A stretch of DNA of 64,000 nucleotides from Paenibacillus tyrphae (lineage in GTDB: Bacteria; Bacillota; Bacilli; Paenibacillales; NBRC-103111), in NCBI RefSeq assembly GCF_000722545.1, contig NZ_JNVM01000010.1, positions 248,001-312,000 on the forward strand. Reading direction: 5' to 3'. The position numbers and the translations under genes are program-made. Below, in pieces: positions 24,934 to 33,731 of this stretch. Numbering within the stretch: the stretch's first letter is position 1; every line of letters begins with the position of its first letter. The notes under the pieces were generated by a model, which was not told the origin of the DNA, ran no database searches, and saw nothing but the letters and a program-made list of their open reading frames with translations.

Positions 24934-26301
24934 TCAGGAATCCCTCCTTGACCGAAATCGGCTCAAGTAGAGGCAGTAGTCGTAGATGTTTTGCAGCGAA
25001 GCTTTTCCTTGTTCCTTCAGCGCCGGATGCTTGAAAATGGACCGCCCCGGCTTGGAATTCGCCTCAAACATCCAGAGGCGTTCGCTCTGGTCGATCCCGA
25101 TATCGAAGCCGAGCTCGCCCAAGGTATGCCGGTAATTCTGCTCGATGTCCTCCGCCAGCTTGACGGCGGTTTCTTTGGCACTCGTCAGCACCGCATCCGC
25201 CCGGCTGCCGAAAATTTGCTTGAGCACCTGTTCGGGCGTCATGAGCTGCCCGCCGGTGCGCACATGGGTCGTGACGCTGCCTTTGCCCGCTTTCTTGGCC
25301 CCGATGGCGGCAACGACCCATTGGTTGGTGCTGTTCTTGGTCATGTGGAAACGGAAATCGATCGGACAGCTGTCGAGTTCGATCAGACGAATCCCCTGCT
25401 GGGCAACGTAGTTGTTCAGTTTTCCGCTCTGCCGGTTAAGCAGCGCCATAAGGGCCTCGAACCGGCTGAACCGGAGCAGTACATTGCGCGCTCCTCGCCG
25501 GAAACGGACATAGTAGCCGCGTTTCGGGTTGTACGTCAGGCGGAAAATGCCGATGCCGAGGCTGCCGGCGGTCGGTTTCAAATAGATGAATTTATGCTTT
25601 TCCAGCATTTCTTTAATTTGCGAAGGGGTGGGGTTGATCCGGGACTCGGGAACGTAACGGGAAGCTTCGGTGCCTTCCAGCAAATTGTACACATCCCATT
25701 TGTCGAAAAAAGTCCAGTTGAACAGCGGAATTCCTCTGCGAATAAACCGCTGCTTGAAAGCGTTCATCGATTCGAGCCGCTCCGCCTTCCGGCTGGGCAG
25801 CCGGTTGTAGACGACATCGGGCAGCGGCATCGTCTTGCGTACCCAGCCGCCTTCGCCGCGCGGGAGAACGGCGGTGACGGTCGCTTGAGACCAATTGACG
25901 CTTTGGGGGGAAAAGCCGTAGTAGAAAGCTTTGTCGGAACCGGCGCGCATAAATTGCCGGATAAATTCCGTCCGATTGCCGAACGGAGCGCTGTTCCCTC
26001 CCGTAACGTTGGTCAAGACCCCGATCAGCGGGCCGATGCGGAGGTCTTTGCCGTTGCTGCACGTGATCATGCTGGTGCCGGCCCGGGGAATGCGAAGCTG
26101 TGCGTAAAGAAATGACGGCAAATACAGATGGCTACCGCTCTTTTTCAGCAGCTTCAAACCTGCGTATACGCTTTTGCCGCCGAGGTGCAGATGTATGTTA
26201 CGTGTTTTGGATACTTTAAGCGCCCGCGCCAATTCGCCGGAGAGGTAGACGACCCGCTCCTGACGCTGGGTGACATGAATCGTGCAAGTTGTCAAGCTCA
26301 T
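24934..26301 (-). CDS. YheD-type spore-coat ATP-grasp protein (long form)
   Basis: 455 residues. An N-terminal domain of about 90 residues (TCTIHVTQRQERVVYLSGEL, then a LHLGGKSVYAGLKLLK strand pair) precedes the ATP-grasp core, as in YheD. The core has YLKPTAGSLGIGIFRL and WMFEANSKPGRSIF. The ATG at 26301 follows TAGGAGGTTCAAC. A longer frame runs upstream through a palindromic repeat but has no ribosome site and encodes repeat-derived sequence, so it is rejected. Confidence 0.88.
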   Translation of the reverse strand: MSLTTCTIHVTQRQERVVYLSGELARALKVSKTRNIHLHLGGKSVYAGLKLLKKSGSHLYLPSFLYAQLRIPRAGTSMITCSNGKDLRIGPLIGVLTNVTGGNSAPFGNRTEFIRQFMRAGSDKAFYYGFSPQSVNWSQATVTAVLPRGEGGWVRKTMPLPDVVYNRLPSRKAERLESMNAFKQRFIRRGIPLFNWTFFDKWDVYNLLEGTEASRYVPESRINPTPSQIKEMLEKHKFIYLKPTAGSLGIGIFRLTYNPKRGYYVRFRRGARNVLLRFSRFEALMALLNRQSGKLNNYVAQQGIRLIELDSCPIDFRFHMTKNSTNQWVVAAIGAKKAGKGSVTTHVRTGGQLMTPEQVLKQIFGSRADAVLTSAKETAVKLAEDIEQNYRHTLGELGFDIGIDQSERLWMFEANSKPGRSIFKHPALKEQGKASLQNIYDYCLYLSRFRSRRDS

Positions 26302-26416
26302 GTTGAACCTCCTAAGAGTTTTGCCGCAGGCAAAACTTTCTCCGAAAGCGTGGGCTGAGTTTTGCCGCAGGCAAAACTTTCTTCGAAAGCGTAGGTAGAA
26401 CTTTGCCGGGCATTCG
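26302..26416. repeat. Two and a half tandem copies of a 41-bp double-hairpin repeat
   Basis: Copies start at 26317 and 26358, and a degenerate third at about 26398. Each contains a nine-base-arm hairpin (AGTTTTGCC, loop GCA) and then a five-base hairpin (CTTTC, loop TYC, GAAAG). It lies between two YheC/D genes, in the transcribed leader of the long-form gene. A related hairpin (AGTTTTGC, loop TTC) lies at 61993-62011. Confidence 0.85.
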
Positions 26417-27595
26417 TCAAGGCTGCCTTTGCCTGACGTCCGCCTGCGCACGCGGCTGCCGCAGCAAATACCGCGCGTAGCGCAGCGGGTTGGCCAGGGC
26501 GTCCAGTTTGGCTTGATTGTCTTGTAAATAAGTAAAGATGGAGCGGCCGGGTTTGGAATTCACTTCGAGAATCCAACTATTGCCGTCCTTGTCGACACCG
26601 AAATCGATGCCGAGCTCGGCGAGCCGCCCGTGACAAGATTCCAGCGCTTCCGGGAGCCCCATAGCGAGCTGCTTTAGCTCATGAAGGAGCTTCTCGGCGC
26701 GTGCCGGCCCGAACTCGCGGGCCATGAACGGTCCGATGGGTTCCACGGTGCCCCCGCCGTGCAGATTGGAGGTCAGGCTGCCGTTCTGCCCCCGGCGGAC
26801 GGCCATGCCGGTCAGCTTCCAGCGGCCGTCGCCGTCCTTTTGCACGAGCGCGCGCACGTCGTACGCGTCGCCGTTTTGCGATTGCAGCGGCAAATACTGC
26901 TGCAGCAAATAGCTGCGCTGTGCGACGAAGCGGCGCAGCCAGCGAAGCAGCGCCCCGGCGTCGGCGAAGCCGCACGCGACGGCGCGGTTGCGCGAATCGC
27001 GCCCGCGGACGGTGAACGCCGCTTCGGCGGCGTTCGCCGTGCCCGCAGGGGATGCGCCTTCGCGGCGCACGAGCAGCACGCCGCGTCCCTGGGAGCCGCC
27101 GCGCGGCTTCAGAATCGCTTCGCCGCGCAGCCGGAGCCAATCCACGAGCGTGCGCATGCTGCGCAGCGGCTGCGTCTCCGGCAGGTGGTGGTCAAACCGG
27201 CCGTCCCGCCGAAGCGCTTGCTGAACGTCCCACTTGCCCTTCAAGCCGTGGCCGAGCAATCGGACGGAGGACTGCCGTTTAAGACCGTGCAATGCGTTCC
27301 GATAATCGGCGTACTGCTTTCGGGCGGTGAAAAAGCAGCGGTCATATACGATAGCCGGCAGGTCAAAGGTCCGGCTGCCCCACTCCTTGAGTGTCGCATC
27401 ATAAACATAGCCGGTCACTCGCGGCCGGGACCAATCGATGCTCTGCGGAGTAAATACGAATACCGTCAAGCCGCTGCGGCTTCCGAGAAGGCACAAGCGA
27501 CGGTAGAAATCGCGGTTGGCAAAAGGCGGATGTTCATCGGTTTGCGTCGTCATGATGCCGACGGTACTTTCATTCGGGCGTTCTGATTTCATCAT
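26417..27595 (-). CDS. YheC/YheD family spore-coat ATP-grasp protein (short form 3)
   Basis: 392 residues from the ATG at 27595 (GAGGT eight bases upstream); a TTG at 27679 that overlaps the previous stop is the alternative. The ATP-grasp signatures are ILKPRGGSQGRGVLLV and WILEVNSKPGRSIF. The middle carries an Ala/Arg-rich, GC-rich segment (around EGASPAGTANAAEAAFTVRG) not seen in the sisters. It continues the operon, with the repeat array between it and the next gene. Confidence 0.86.
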   Translation of the reverse strand: MMKSERPNESTVGIMTTQTDEHPPFANRDFYRRLCLLGSRSGLTVFVFTPQSIDWSRPRVTGYVYDATLKEWGSRTFDLPAIVYDRCFFTARKQYADYRNALHGLKRQSSVRLLGHGLKGKWDVQQALRRDGRFDHHLPETQPLRSMRTLVDWLRLRGEAILKPRGGSQGRGVLLVRREGASPAGTANAAEAAFTVRGRDSRNRAVACGFADAGALLRWLRRFVAQRSYLLQQYLPLQSQNGDAYDVRALVQKDGDGRWKLTGMAVRRGQNGSLTSNLHGGGTVEPIGPFMAREFGPARAEKLLHELKQLAMGLPEALESCHGRLAELGIDFGVDKDGNSWILEVNSKPGRSIFTYLQDNQAKLDALANPLRYARYLLRQPRAQADVRQRQP

Positions 27596-27675
27596 GCGCT
27601 TTACCTCGATCCGTTCAAGCTCCATCGTCGTAGGAGCGCTTTTCGGCTCGCCGATCCGGAAGCTTGGCGAACCGA

Positions 27676-29046
27676 TCAAAACTTCGTCGCGAAGCGGGCG
27701 TATTGCACCACCTTCTTGACGGAGGGGCGGATCTTGCGCCCGGCCCCCAGCGGCGTATTGTCCTCCTTCGACGGCTTCGAATTGACTTCAAGCAGCCATA
27801 CCCGGCCGTTCGTATCGATCGCCAGATCGATCCCGAGCTCGGCATAATGGCCCGGGACCTGCTCCTCGATGCCCCTGGCAATTTGGATGGCCGCCCGCCT
27901 CAGCTTGCCTAAGCCGCCCGCCGCCGCGGCAGCCCCTGAGCGTTCCAAAGCGTTCCTGGCCGTCGTCAGCGTGCCGCCCCGCGCCAGATTGGAGACGAAG
28001 TGATGCGTGCCGGCTATTCGGGCTACGATGGACGTAATGCCCCATTGTCCGGTTTCGCCGCGCTGCACCAAGGCCCGAAAATCGACGGGCCGGCCGTTCA
28101 CGGTCAGCAAGTCGAGCCCTTGCTGAATTTGATAGCGCTGGCTTTTCAGTTTGCCCGAGATGGTGCTGAACAGCTTGCCAAGGGTGGAAAAGGACTGCTT
28201 ACGGGCGCCGCCCAGATTCGTAAAATGGCAAATGTATCCGCCCGGCTGTTTTTTAATCCGAATGATGCCTTTCCCAAGGCTGCCGGTAATCGGTTTGAGA
28301 AATACGGTCGGATGCTTGGCGCACATCGATTTGAGAAGCTGGAGGTTCCGCAGCAAATACGACTCCGGCAAGTACGGCTGCAGACCCGTTTCCTTGTGGA
28401 GGGCGTCGAATACTTCCGTCTTGTTTAAATACTTCTCATTGAAGAGCACCGCATTATGGCGGCTCTTGGCTTGCGTCGCAAAGTGCTGCACGTTGGGCCG
28501 GTTTTCCAGCTTGCGCGAGGTAAGACGGTTATACAGCACGTGCGGCACCGGAAACGTCGTTTTTTCCCAGCCTCCGTTAGCCTTGATGCGCCATCCCCGA
28601 ACCTGGTCGCTCTGTCCGCGCAAATCCTCAGGCGTGCTGAAAAACACCGATGCGCCATACAGCCTGCATGCTTCGGAGAGCTCACGGCTAAAGGCGGTGT
28701 TTGCCCCGAACAGCTTGTCGGCGGAATCGGCGTAAACGCGGCTGACCATGACACCGATCAGCGGGCCGAGATGAATCGTACGGGTTCCGGCTTTGTATTG
28801 CAGACAGAGCTCATCCCCGTGGGCAAGCCCACATCTGGAAGCTAACGAACCGCTCAAGCGCAGCACGCCGGCCTTGGACGAAGAGATGACCGAAATTTCC
28901 TCCCGAGCAGAGCCGAAACGGAGTTGGAGTGGCTGCTCCAGCGGAATCTTCCATCTTTTCACTACAGATTCACTGAGCGTCAAAACGGAACCGTCCGAGG
29001 AATTGCCGGCGCTTTGGATCTGGATCTTCACCTTTGTTCTTTTCAT
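27676..29046 (-). CDS. YheD-type spore-coat ATP-grasp protein (long form, first gene of array)
   Basis: 456 residues, the promoter-proximal gene. An N-terminal domain (KVKIQIQSAGNSSDGSVLTL, VLRLSGSLASRCGLAHGDEL) is followed by the ATP-grasp core with FLKPITGSLGKGIIRI and WLLEVNSKPSKEDN. The ATG at 29046 follows GGGAAGGAG; a frame extending to 29094 lacks a ribosome site. The upstream 227-base divergent region to the gerA gene presumably holds mother-cell and forespore promoters, but none could be called with confidence. Confidence 0.88.
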   Translation of the reverse strand: MKRTKVKIQIQSAGNSSDGSVLTLSESVVKRWKIPLEQPLQLRFGSAREEISVISSSKAGVLRLSGSLASRCGLAHGDELCLQYKAGTRTIHLGPLIGVMVSRVYADSADKLFGANTAFSRELSEACRLYGASVFFSTPEDLRGQSDQVRGWRIKANGGWEKTTFPVPHVLYNRLTSRKLENRPNVQHFATQAKSRHNAVLFNEKYLNKTEVFDALHKETGLQPYLPESYLLRNLQLLKSMCAKHPTVFLKPITGSLGKGIIRIKKQPGGYICHFTNLGGARKQSFSTLGKLFSTISGKLKSQRYQIQQGLDLLTVNGRPVDFRALVQRGETGQWGITSIVARIAGTHHFVSNLARGGTLTTARNALERSGAAAAAGGLGKLRRAAIQIARGIEEQVPGHYAELGIDLAIDTNGRVWLLEVNSKPSKEDNTPLGAGRKIRPSVKKVVQYARFATKF

Positions 29047-29273
29047 GCGGAACTCCTTCCCAGCACCGGCTTGCCGCAAGACATGCCGCAACATGCTTTG
29101 AACATTGAGAAGCGAACTACTTCATCATATGAGGGCGTCTAACCCTTGGTGAAAGAAACCACCTATATCGGGCCAGTGCCCGCAGGCCCGGAGACTCCCG
29201 CCAGAACTGGAATATATTTTCCGGAGGAGGGAAAACCTAACAAGCGATATGTATCGCCGGGAGGAGGAAACTT

Positions 29274-30689
29274 ATGTCGGAGCAAGATCCTTTTGAACCT
29301 TTGCGTTCTGTTCTGGAGCGGCACGGTCAGCTGCAGACGAGGAGCATCCCGAATGCGCAGGGGACATGGATGCTGCTGTATTACGGAGACTTGGCCGACG
29401 CGAAAATTTTACAGACGCAAGTGATTCCTCCCATGCAGGAAAAAGCACCTGGGGGAGTCTCCTTGGAAACGCTCATTCGCCATCTGCCGGTGGACCAGCA
29501 GGAGAAGGCAGGCGATATTGACCGGGTGGTGAAACGGTTGATCTCCGGCTGGACATTGCTCCTCTCCAGCGCGGAACGCGGGGGCTACTTGCTCAACACG
29601 GCGCTGAAGATCGACCGCAGCGCCACGAGCCCCGAGGTCGAGTCGCAGATCATGGGCCCACAGGTGGCGCTGACCGAGTCGCTGCAAACGAACATCTCCT
29701 TGATTCGGCAATATTTGCCGGACACGCGGCTCCGCTATGCGTCGTATCAGATCGGCGAAAGCACGCATACCGAAGTGATGCTGCTTTACATGGAGGGTAT
29801 TGCTCCGCCCGACGAAATTTCCTTAATGAAAGACAAGCTGGCGAACGTGAAATTCAAAGGCATTACCGACAGCTCGATGCTTTTGCAAAAAATCGATGAT
29901 AATCCCGAGTCGCTGTTTCCGCAAATGATTTCCAGCGAGCGGCCCGACCGGATCGTATTGAACTTGATCGAAGGCCGTCTGGTAATCCTCGTCGACGGCA
30001 GTCCGTTCGCGCTGCTGGGCCCGTCTCGCTTTTTCGACTTTTTCAAATCGGCCGAAGACCGATATTTACGTACAAATATGGCGTTGTTTTTGCGGCTGCT
30101 CCGCTTGGTCGCTATTTTCATCTCGGTTTTTTTCACGCCGCTGTATGTGGCCGCCTTGACGTACCATTACCAGCTGATTCCATCCAATATGCTGGTACCG
30201 CTGGCGCAATCGCGGTCCAAGGTGCCTTTTCCTCCGCTGATGGAGGCGCTGCTGCTGGAGTTCATCATCGAGCTGCTGCGGGAAGCGGGAGCTCGGCTTC
30301 CGACCAAGGTCGGTCAGACGATGGGTATCGTCGGAGGTATCGTGATCGGGCAAGCGGCGGTTCAAGCCGGATTTACCAGCAATATTCTGATCATCATCGT
30401 GGCGTTGGCTGCGCTTTCGTCTTTTATTACGCCGGTCTATATTATGGGGGCGGCGATCCGCATATTGCGCTTTCCGATGCTGCTGCTGGCCGGGGCGTGG
30501 GGGGCGGTCGGGATCATGACGGGGGTAAGCTTCGTTCTGATTCATCTGCTGCGCGTCAAGACCATCGGCCAATCCTACTTGTACCCGCTCTATCCGTTTC
30601 ATATCGGCAAAATGCGAGTCAAGCCGCCGATCGGCATCCGGAGCCTGAGTCAGGACATTTACGAAGAACCGGCAGGTGATTCCCGGTGA
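29274..30689 (+). CDS. Spore germination protein, GerA (A subunit) family
   Basis: 471 residues. The soluble N-terminal region of about 270 residues (SLETLIRHLPVDQ, ISGWTLLLSSAERGG, RPDRIVLNLIEGR) is followed by a membrane domain beginning at RLLRLVAIFISVFFTPLYVA. Family-typical features include the GQAAVQAGFTSNILIIIVAL segment. It forms the inner-membrane germinant receptor with B and C subunits. The ATG follows GGGAGGAGG. First gene of a three-gene operon with four-base overlaps. Confidence 0.93.
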   Translation: MSEQDPFEPLRSVLERHGQLQTRSIPNAQGTWMLLYYGDLADAKILQTQVIPPMQEKAPGGVSLETLIRHLPVDQQEKAGDIDRVVKRLISGWTLLLSSAERGGYLLNTALKIDRSATSPEVESQIMGPQVALTESLQTNISLIRQYLPDTRLRYASYQIGESTHTEVMLLYMEGIAPPDEISLMKDKLANVKFKGITDSSMLLQKIDDNPESLFPQMISSERPDRIVLNLIEGRLVILVDGSPFALLGPSRFFDFFKSAEDRYLRTNMALFLRLLRLVAIFISVFFTPLYVAALTYHYQLIPSNMLVPLAQSRSKVPFPPLMEALLLEFIIELLREAGARLPTKVGQTMGIVGGIVIGQAAVQAGFTSNILIIIVALAALSSFITPVYIMGAAIRILRFPMLLLAGAWGAVGIMTGVSFVLIHLLRVKTIGQSYLYPLYPFHIGKMRVKPPIGIRSLSQDIYEEPAGDSR

Positions 30690-31789
30690 GGACCAGCAAA
30701 CGGACGAAGCCGCTCAACGCTTACGTCCTTTTCTTCATCATTTCAGGGACGCAGCTTGGCGATCCTGCGCAAAGCTTTCAACGAAACGTTTACATCGCGG
30801 CCGGCCACGACGCCTGGGTGTGCATGATTTTAAACGGTTTGCTGGTCAGTGCGGCCTTGTATGCGATGATCAAGACAATGGAGTATTATCCGGACAACGA
30901 TTTGTATCAGATCCACCAGGAACTGTTCGGCCGCTGGCTGGGCAAGCTGTTCAATTTCGCGTTCGTGCTGTATTTTTTTGTGCTTTGCTTTACCGTGCTC
31001 CATTCATATGCCGAAGTCGTCCATACCTGGCTGTTTCCGGACATGAACAGCTGGCTGTTCAATACGCTGATGAGCCTGCTGTTTCTGTACGGCGTGACTG
31101 GGGGTGTGCAGGTAATCGCAGGCTTTGCGGTCGTGTCGTTTATTCTGTGGCTCTGGGTATTCCTGCTGTACTATTTTCCGTGGAAATATGCGCAGGTCGA
31201 TCAGCTGCTGCCGTGGTTTGAGGCGGGGTCCGGGCAAATTGTAAGAGGCATGCGGGCAGCCACTTATCCGATGCTCGGCTATGAACTGGTGTACTTCTTG
31301 TACCCGTTCATACGGGATAAGCAGAACGTGCAGAAATATTCCCAGCTTGCCGTCGCTTTTACGGTGTTCACTTATTGCACGCTGCTGATCAATGCCATTG
31401 TATTTTATGCGGGGGAACAGCTTAAGCATACGGTATGGGCCACTTACTCCTGGTACAAAATCGCGCAATTTCCGTTCCTCGAACGGTTTGAGATCGTCGG
31501 GGCCGCCTTTTGGATGATTCTGGTGCTGCCGAACAATCTGGTGCTGCTGTGGGCTTCGACGCGCGGCATGCGCTCCGTCTTCAAGCTGAAGCAAAAGTAT
31601 GCCCTCTATGCCTGCTGTTTGATCTTCGTACTGTCGTCGGAGCTGCTTTTTACGCATGAGGATGTGGAGTGGATATCCAATCTGCTTGGAGAGATCGGGA
31701 TTTTTCTCGTTTGGCTGTACCCCTTTGTGCTGTTTGCGCTGGTTCGGTGGAAACGCGGCCGCGGGAAGAAGAAAGGAGTGGAGGCATGA
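30686..31789 (+). CDS. Spore germination permease, GerAB family (B subunit)
   Basis: 367 residues with about ten membrane segments in the amino-acid-permease-like arrangement of GerB subunits, which contain the germinant-binding pocket. GTG start overlapping the A-subunit stop (GTGA). Characteristic starts are YVLFFIISGTQLGDPAQSF and HDAWVCMILNGLL. Together with its neighbours it makes a complete receptor; the germinant cannot be told. Confidence 0.92.
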   Translation: MRTSKRTKPLNAYVLFFIISGTQLGDPAQSFQRNVYIAAGHDAWVCMILNGLLVSAALYAMIKTMEYYPDNDLYQIHQELFGRWLGKLFNFAFVLYFFVLCFTVLHSYAEVVHTWLFPDMNSWLFNTLMSLLFLYGVTGGVQVIAGFAVVSFILWLWVFLLYYFPWKYAQVDQLLPWFEAGSGQIVRGMRAATYPMLGYELVYFLYPFIRDKQNVQKYSQLAVAFTVFTYCTLLINAIVFYAGEQLKHTVWATYSWYKIAQFPFLERFEIVGAAFWMILVLPNNLVLLWASTRGMRSVFKLKQKYALYACCLIFVLSSELLFTHEDVEWISNLLGEIGIFLVWLYPFVLFALVRWKRGRGKKKGVEA

Positions 31790-32922
31790 AGCTGAAACGA
31801 ATAGCCATGACGGCGGCCATGCTTCTGTCGGCGGCTTCCGTCGCGGCGGGCTGCTTGCAGACCCGGGTGCTGGAACGGCTGGGGATGGTTATTGCCGCCG
31901 GATACGACGAGGCTCCGGGCGACAAAATATTGGGTACCTCGGTACTCTACGAGATGGATCCAGGCGCGAAGGAGCGCTCCAATGTGATTACGTCGACCGC
32001 GTTTACGAGCAAGGGGCTCCGGTATAGCAATAACGCCGAATCGCGAAAAAAACTGACCTCGGGCCAGCTTCGGGTTGTCGTCTACCATGAGGACCTTGCG
32101 CGCAAAGGACTGACCCAGCTTGTCGATACGATGATGCGCGATCCGGAGATCGGCACGGGCATCTATTTGGCCGTCTCCAAAGGACGGGCTTTCGATCTGA
32201 TGACGAGGCGCTATCCCGAAATCAGCAATATCGGAGAGTATTTGTTTCAGTCGATCCGCCAAAATGTAGAAAGCGAAGAGATGATTTCGCCGATTCTGCA
32301 TGAGTTTATCCGTGACCTCTACTCGCCGGGGAAAGACCCGGTGCTGCCGTACATCGTTCAGAAGAATAACGAGATCATTTTATACGGAGCCGCGCTGTTC
32401 CGGGGAGACCAGATGGTCGGAACGCTGCCGCTGCGCAAAATTTTTTATCTCCGGCTGCTGCGGGATCGTTTCCGCTCCGGCATGACGGAGATTGGCATAT
32501 CGCCGGAAGCGCTCGGGTCGATCGGCTCCCCGTCCAAAGGGCAGAAGCAGGTTTATCTCGTGTTCGACTCGGTGAAAAGCGAAAGCCGGATCCGGTTGAC
32601 CGACGCGAAGCAGCTGGCATTCACGGTACAGGTTCACATGAGCGGGAGGCTGCAGGAGATTTCGTCTCCGGTCAATCTGCGGAACCGGCAGGTGATCGAA
32701 CTTTTGGAGCGCGAAGCAAGCAAGGCGGTTCAAGCTAACGCGATGGCGTTTATCGAAAAAACGCAAAGGCTGAACGTCGATCCCGTCGGCTTCGGTGAGA
32801 AGTACCGGGCGCAGCACCGGGGCACCGGCCTGACTCTGAACAAATGGAAGCAGCTGTATCCGAAAGCCAAGGTAAGCGTCGAGGTGAGCACGAAAATTTT
32901 GCGGACCGGTCAGACGGATTAG
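31786..32922 (+). CDS. Spore germination lipoprotein, GerAC family (C subunit)
   Basis: 378 residues. A lipoprotein signal peptide ends at VAAG-C23, so Cys23 is the lipidated residue. The mature part has the GerAC pattern (AAGYDEAPGDKILGTSVLYE, RQNVESEEMISPILHEFI). ATGA overlap with the B gene. A frame extending to 31669 is rejected because AAAGGAGTGGAGG lies just before 31786. The gene ends by overlapping the stop of the convergent HAD gene by four bases with no room for a terminator. Confidence 0.92.
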   Translation: MKLKRIAMTAAMLLSAASVAAGCLQTRVLERLGMVIAAGYDEAPGDKILGTSVLYEMDPGAKERSNVITSTAFTSKGLRYSNNAESRKKLTSGQLRVVVYHEDLARKGLTQLVDTMMRDPEIGTGIYLAVSKGRAFDLMTRRYPEISNIGEYLFQSIRQNVESEEMISPILHEFIRDLYSPGKDPVLPYIVQKNNEIILYGAALFRGDQMVGTLPLRKIFYLRLLRDRFRSGMTEIGISPEALGSIGSPSKGQKQVYLVFDSVKSESRIRLTDAKQLAFTVQVHMSGRLQEISSPVNLRNRQVIELLEREASKAVQANAMAFIEKTQRLNVDPVGFGEKYRAQHRGTGLTLNKWKQLYPKAKVSVEVSTKILRTGQTD

Positions 32923-33731
32923 CTTTTGCCGGCGGCAACCGTCCCGACGTTGTACCCGTCGATCCACCGCACCGCTTCGGAAATATACGGTACGGTGCGA
33001 AAAGCGCGGGCTTGCACGTCCGGGTGACTTGAAGCCATGGCGAAGCTGTGCGGCGTTACCGCAAACATGGACAAATCGTTGAAGGCGTCGCCGAAGCAGG
33101 CCGTTTCTTCCGGGCGGATATTCAGCTTTTCCAGGAGGGCAAGCAGGCCGCGCCCTTTAGAGCTTCCCCTGGGCATGACATCCAAGCAATCGATATCCGA
33201 AATATAGGCATCGACCGCTTCGCCGTATTGCGTCAGAAGCGTTTGCTGAAATTCGCTGAGCTGGCCGACATCGCCCATGAACGAAATTTTACCGCAGACG
33301 AGGTCGCGTCCGAGCCGTTCCCGGAGGTCCTCCACCGCCTCGAATGGTGCCATCAGCCGCGAGGCAAGCCGCTGCGCATGCTCGCTCCAACGTTCCGTCA
33401 TATACCGGTCGGGTCCGGCGAGCAGCGGGAGAAACGGCAGACCTGCCGCCGCCTGCGAGAGCTCGACGATCAAGTCGCGCTCGAACGCGTGGTGGCGGAT
33501 CAGCTCTCCGCCGGCTTCGTGCACGTATGCGCCGTTTTGCGAGATGCAGTGGGCGGTAATTCCGACCGTTTCCATTACCTTCGCAATTTCCGGACGCATG
33601 CGTCCGGAGGCGAATGCGACGGCAACCCCGCGTCCGATCGCGTCGTGCAGCGCCTGTCGGTCCTCGGGACGGATCGTCCGGTGCCCGAGCAGCAGCGTGC
33701 CGTCCAAGTCACTGACAATCAATCTAATCAT
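32919..33731 (-). CDS. Cof-type HAD phosphatase
   Basis: 270 residues starting MIRLIVSDLDGTLLLGHRTI (nucleophile Asp8). Motif II is AFASGRM, and motif IV is CFGDAFNDLSMF near residue 210. Cof-type enzymes have a large C2 cap and act on sugar phosphates or flavin phosphates. The ATG at 33731 overlaps the DeoR gene stop (ATGA), so the two are one operon; DeoR family regulators often sense sugar phosphates, which fits. A longer frame to 33836 is rejected. Confidence 0.88.
   Translation of the reverse strand: MIRLIVSDLDGTLLLGHRTIRPEDRQALHDAIGRGVAVAFASGRMRPEIAKVMETVGITAHCISQNGAYVHEAGGELIRHHAFERDLIVELSQAAAGLPFLPLLAGPDRYMTERWSEHAQRLASRLMAPFEAVEDLRERLGRDLVCGKISFMGDVGQLSEFQQTLLTQYGEAVDAYISDIDCLDVMPRGSSKGRGLLALLEKLNIRPEETACFGDAFNDLSMFAVTPHSFAMASSHPDVQARAFRTVPYISEAVRWIDGYNVGTVAAGKS

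Noticed and set aside
24991..26115. 374-codon plus-strand frame opposite a YheD-type gene
   Set aside because: Antisense shadow; the minus strand carries clear ATP-grasp motifs.
26302..26451. N-terminal extension of the YheD-type gene through the repeat
   Set aside because: Encodes repeat-derived, Cys/Arg-rich sequence; TAGGAGG lies directly before the ATG at 26301.
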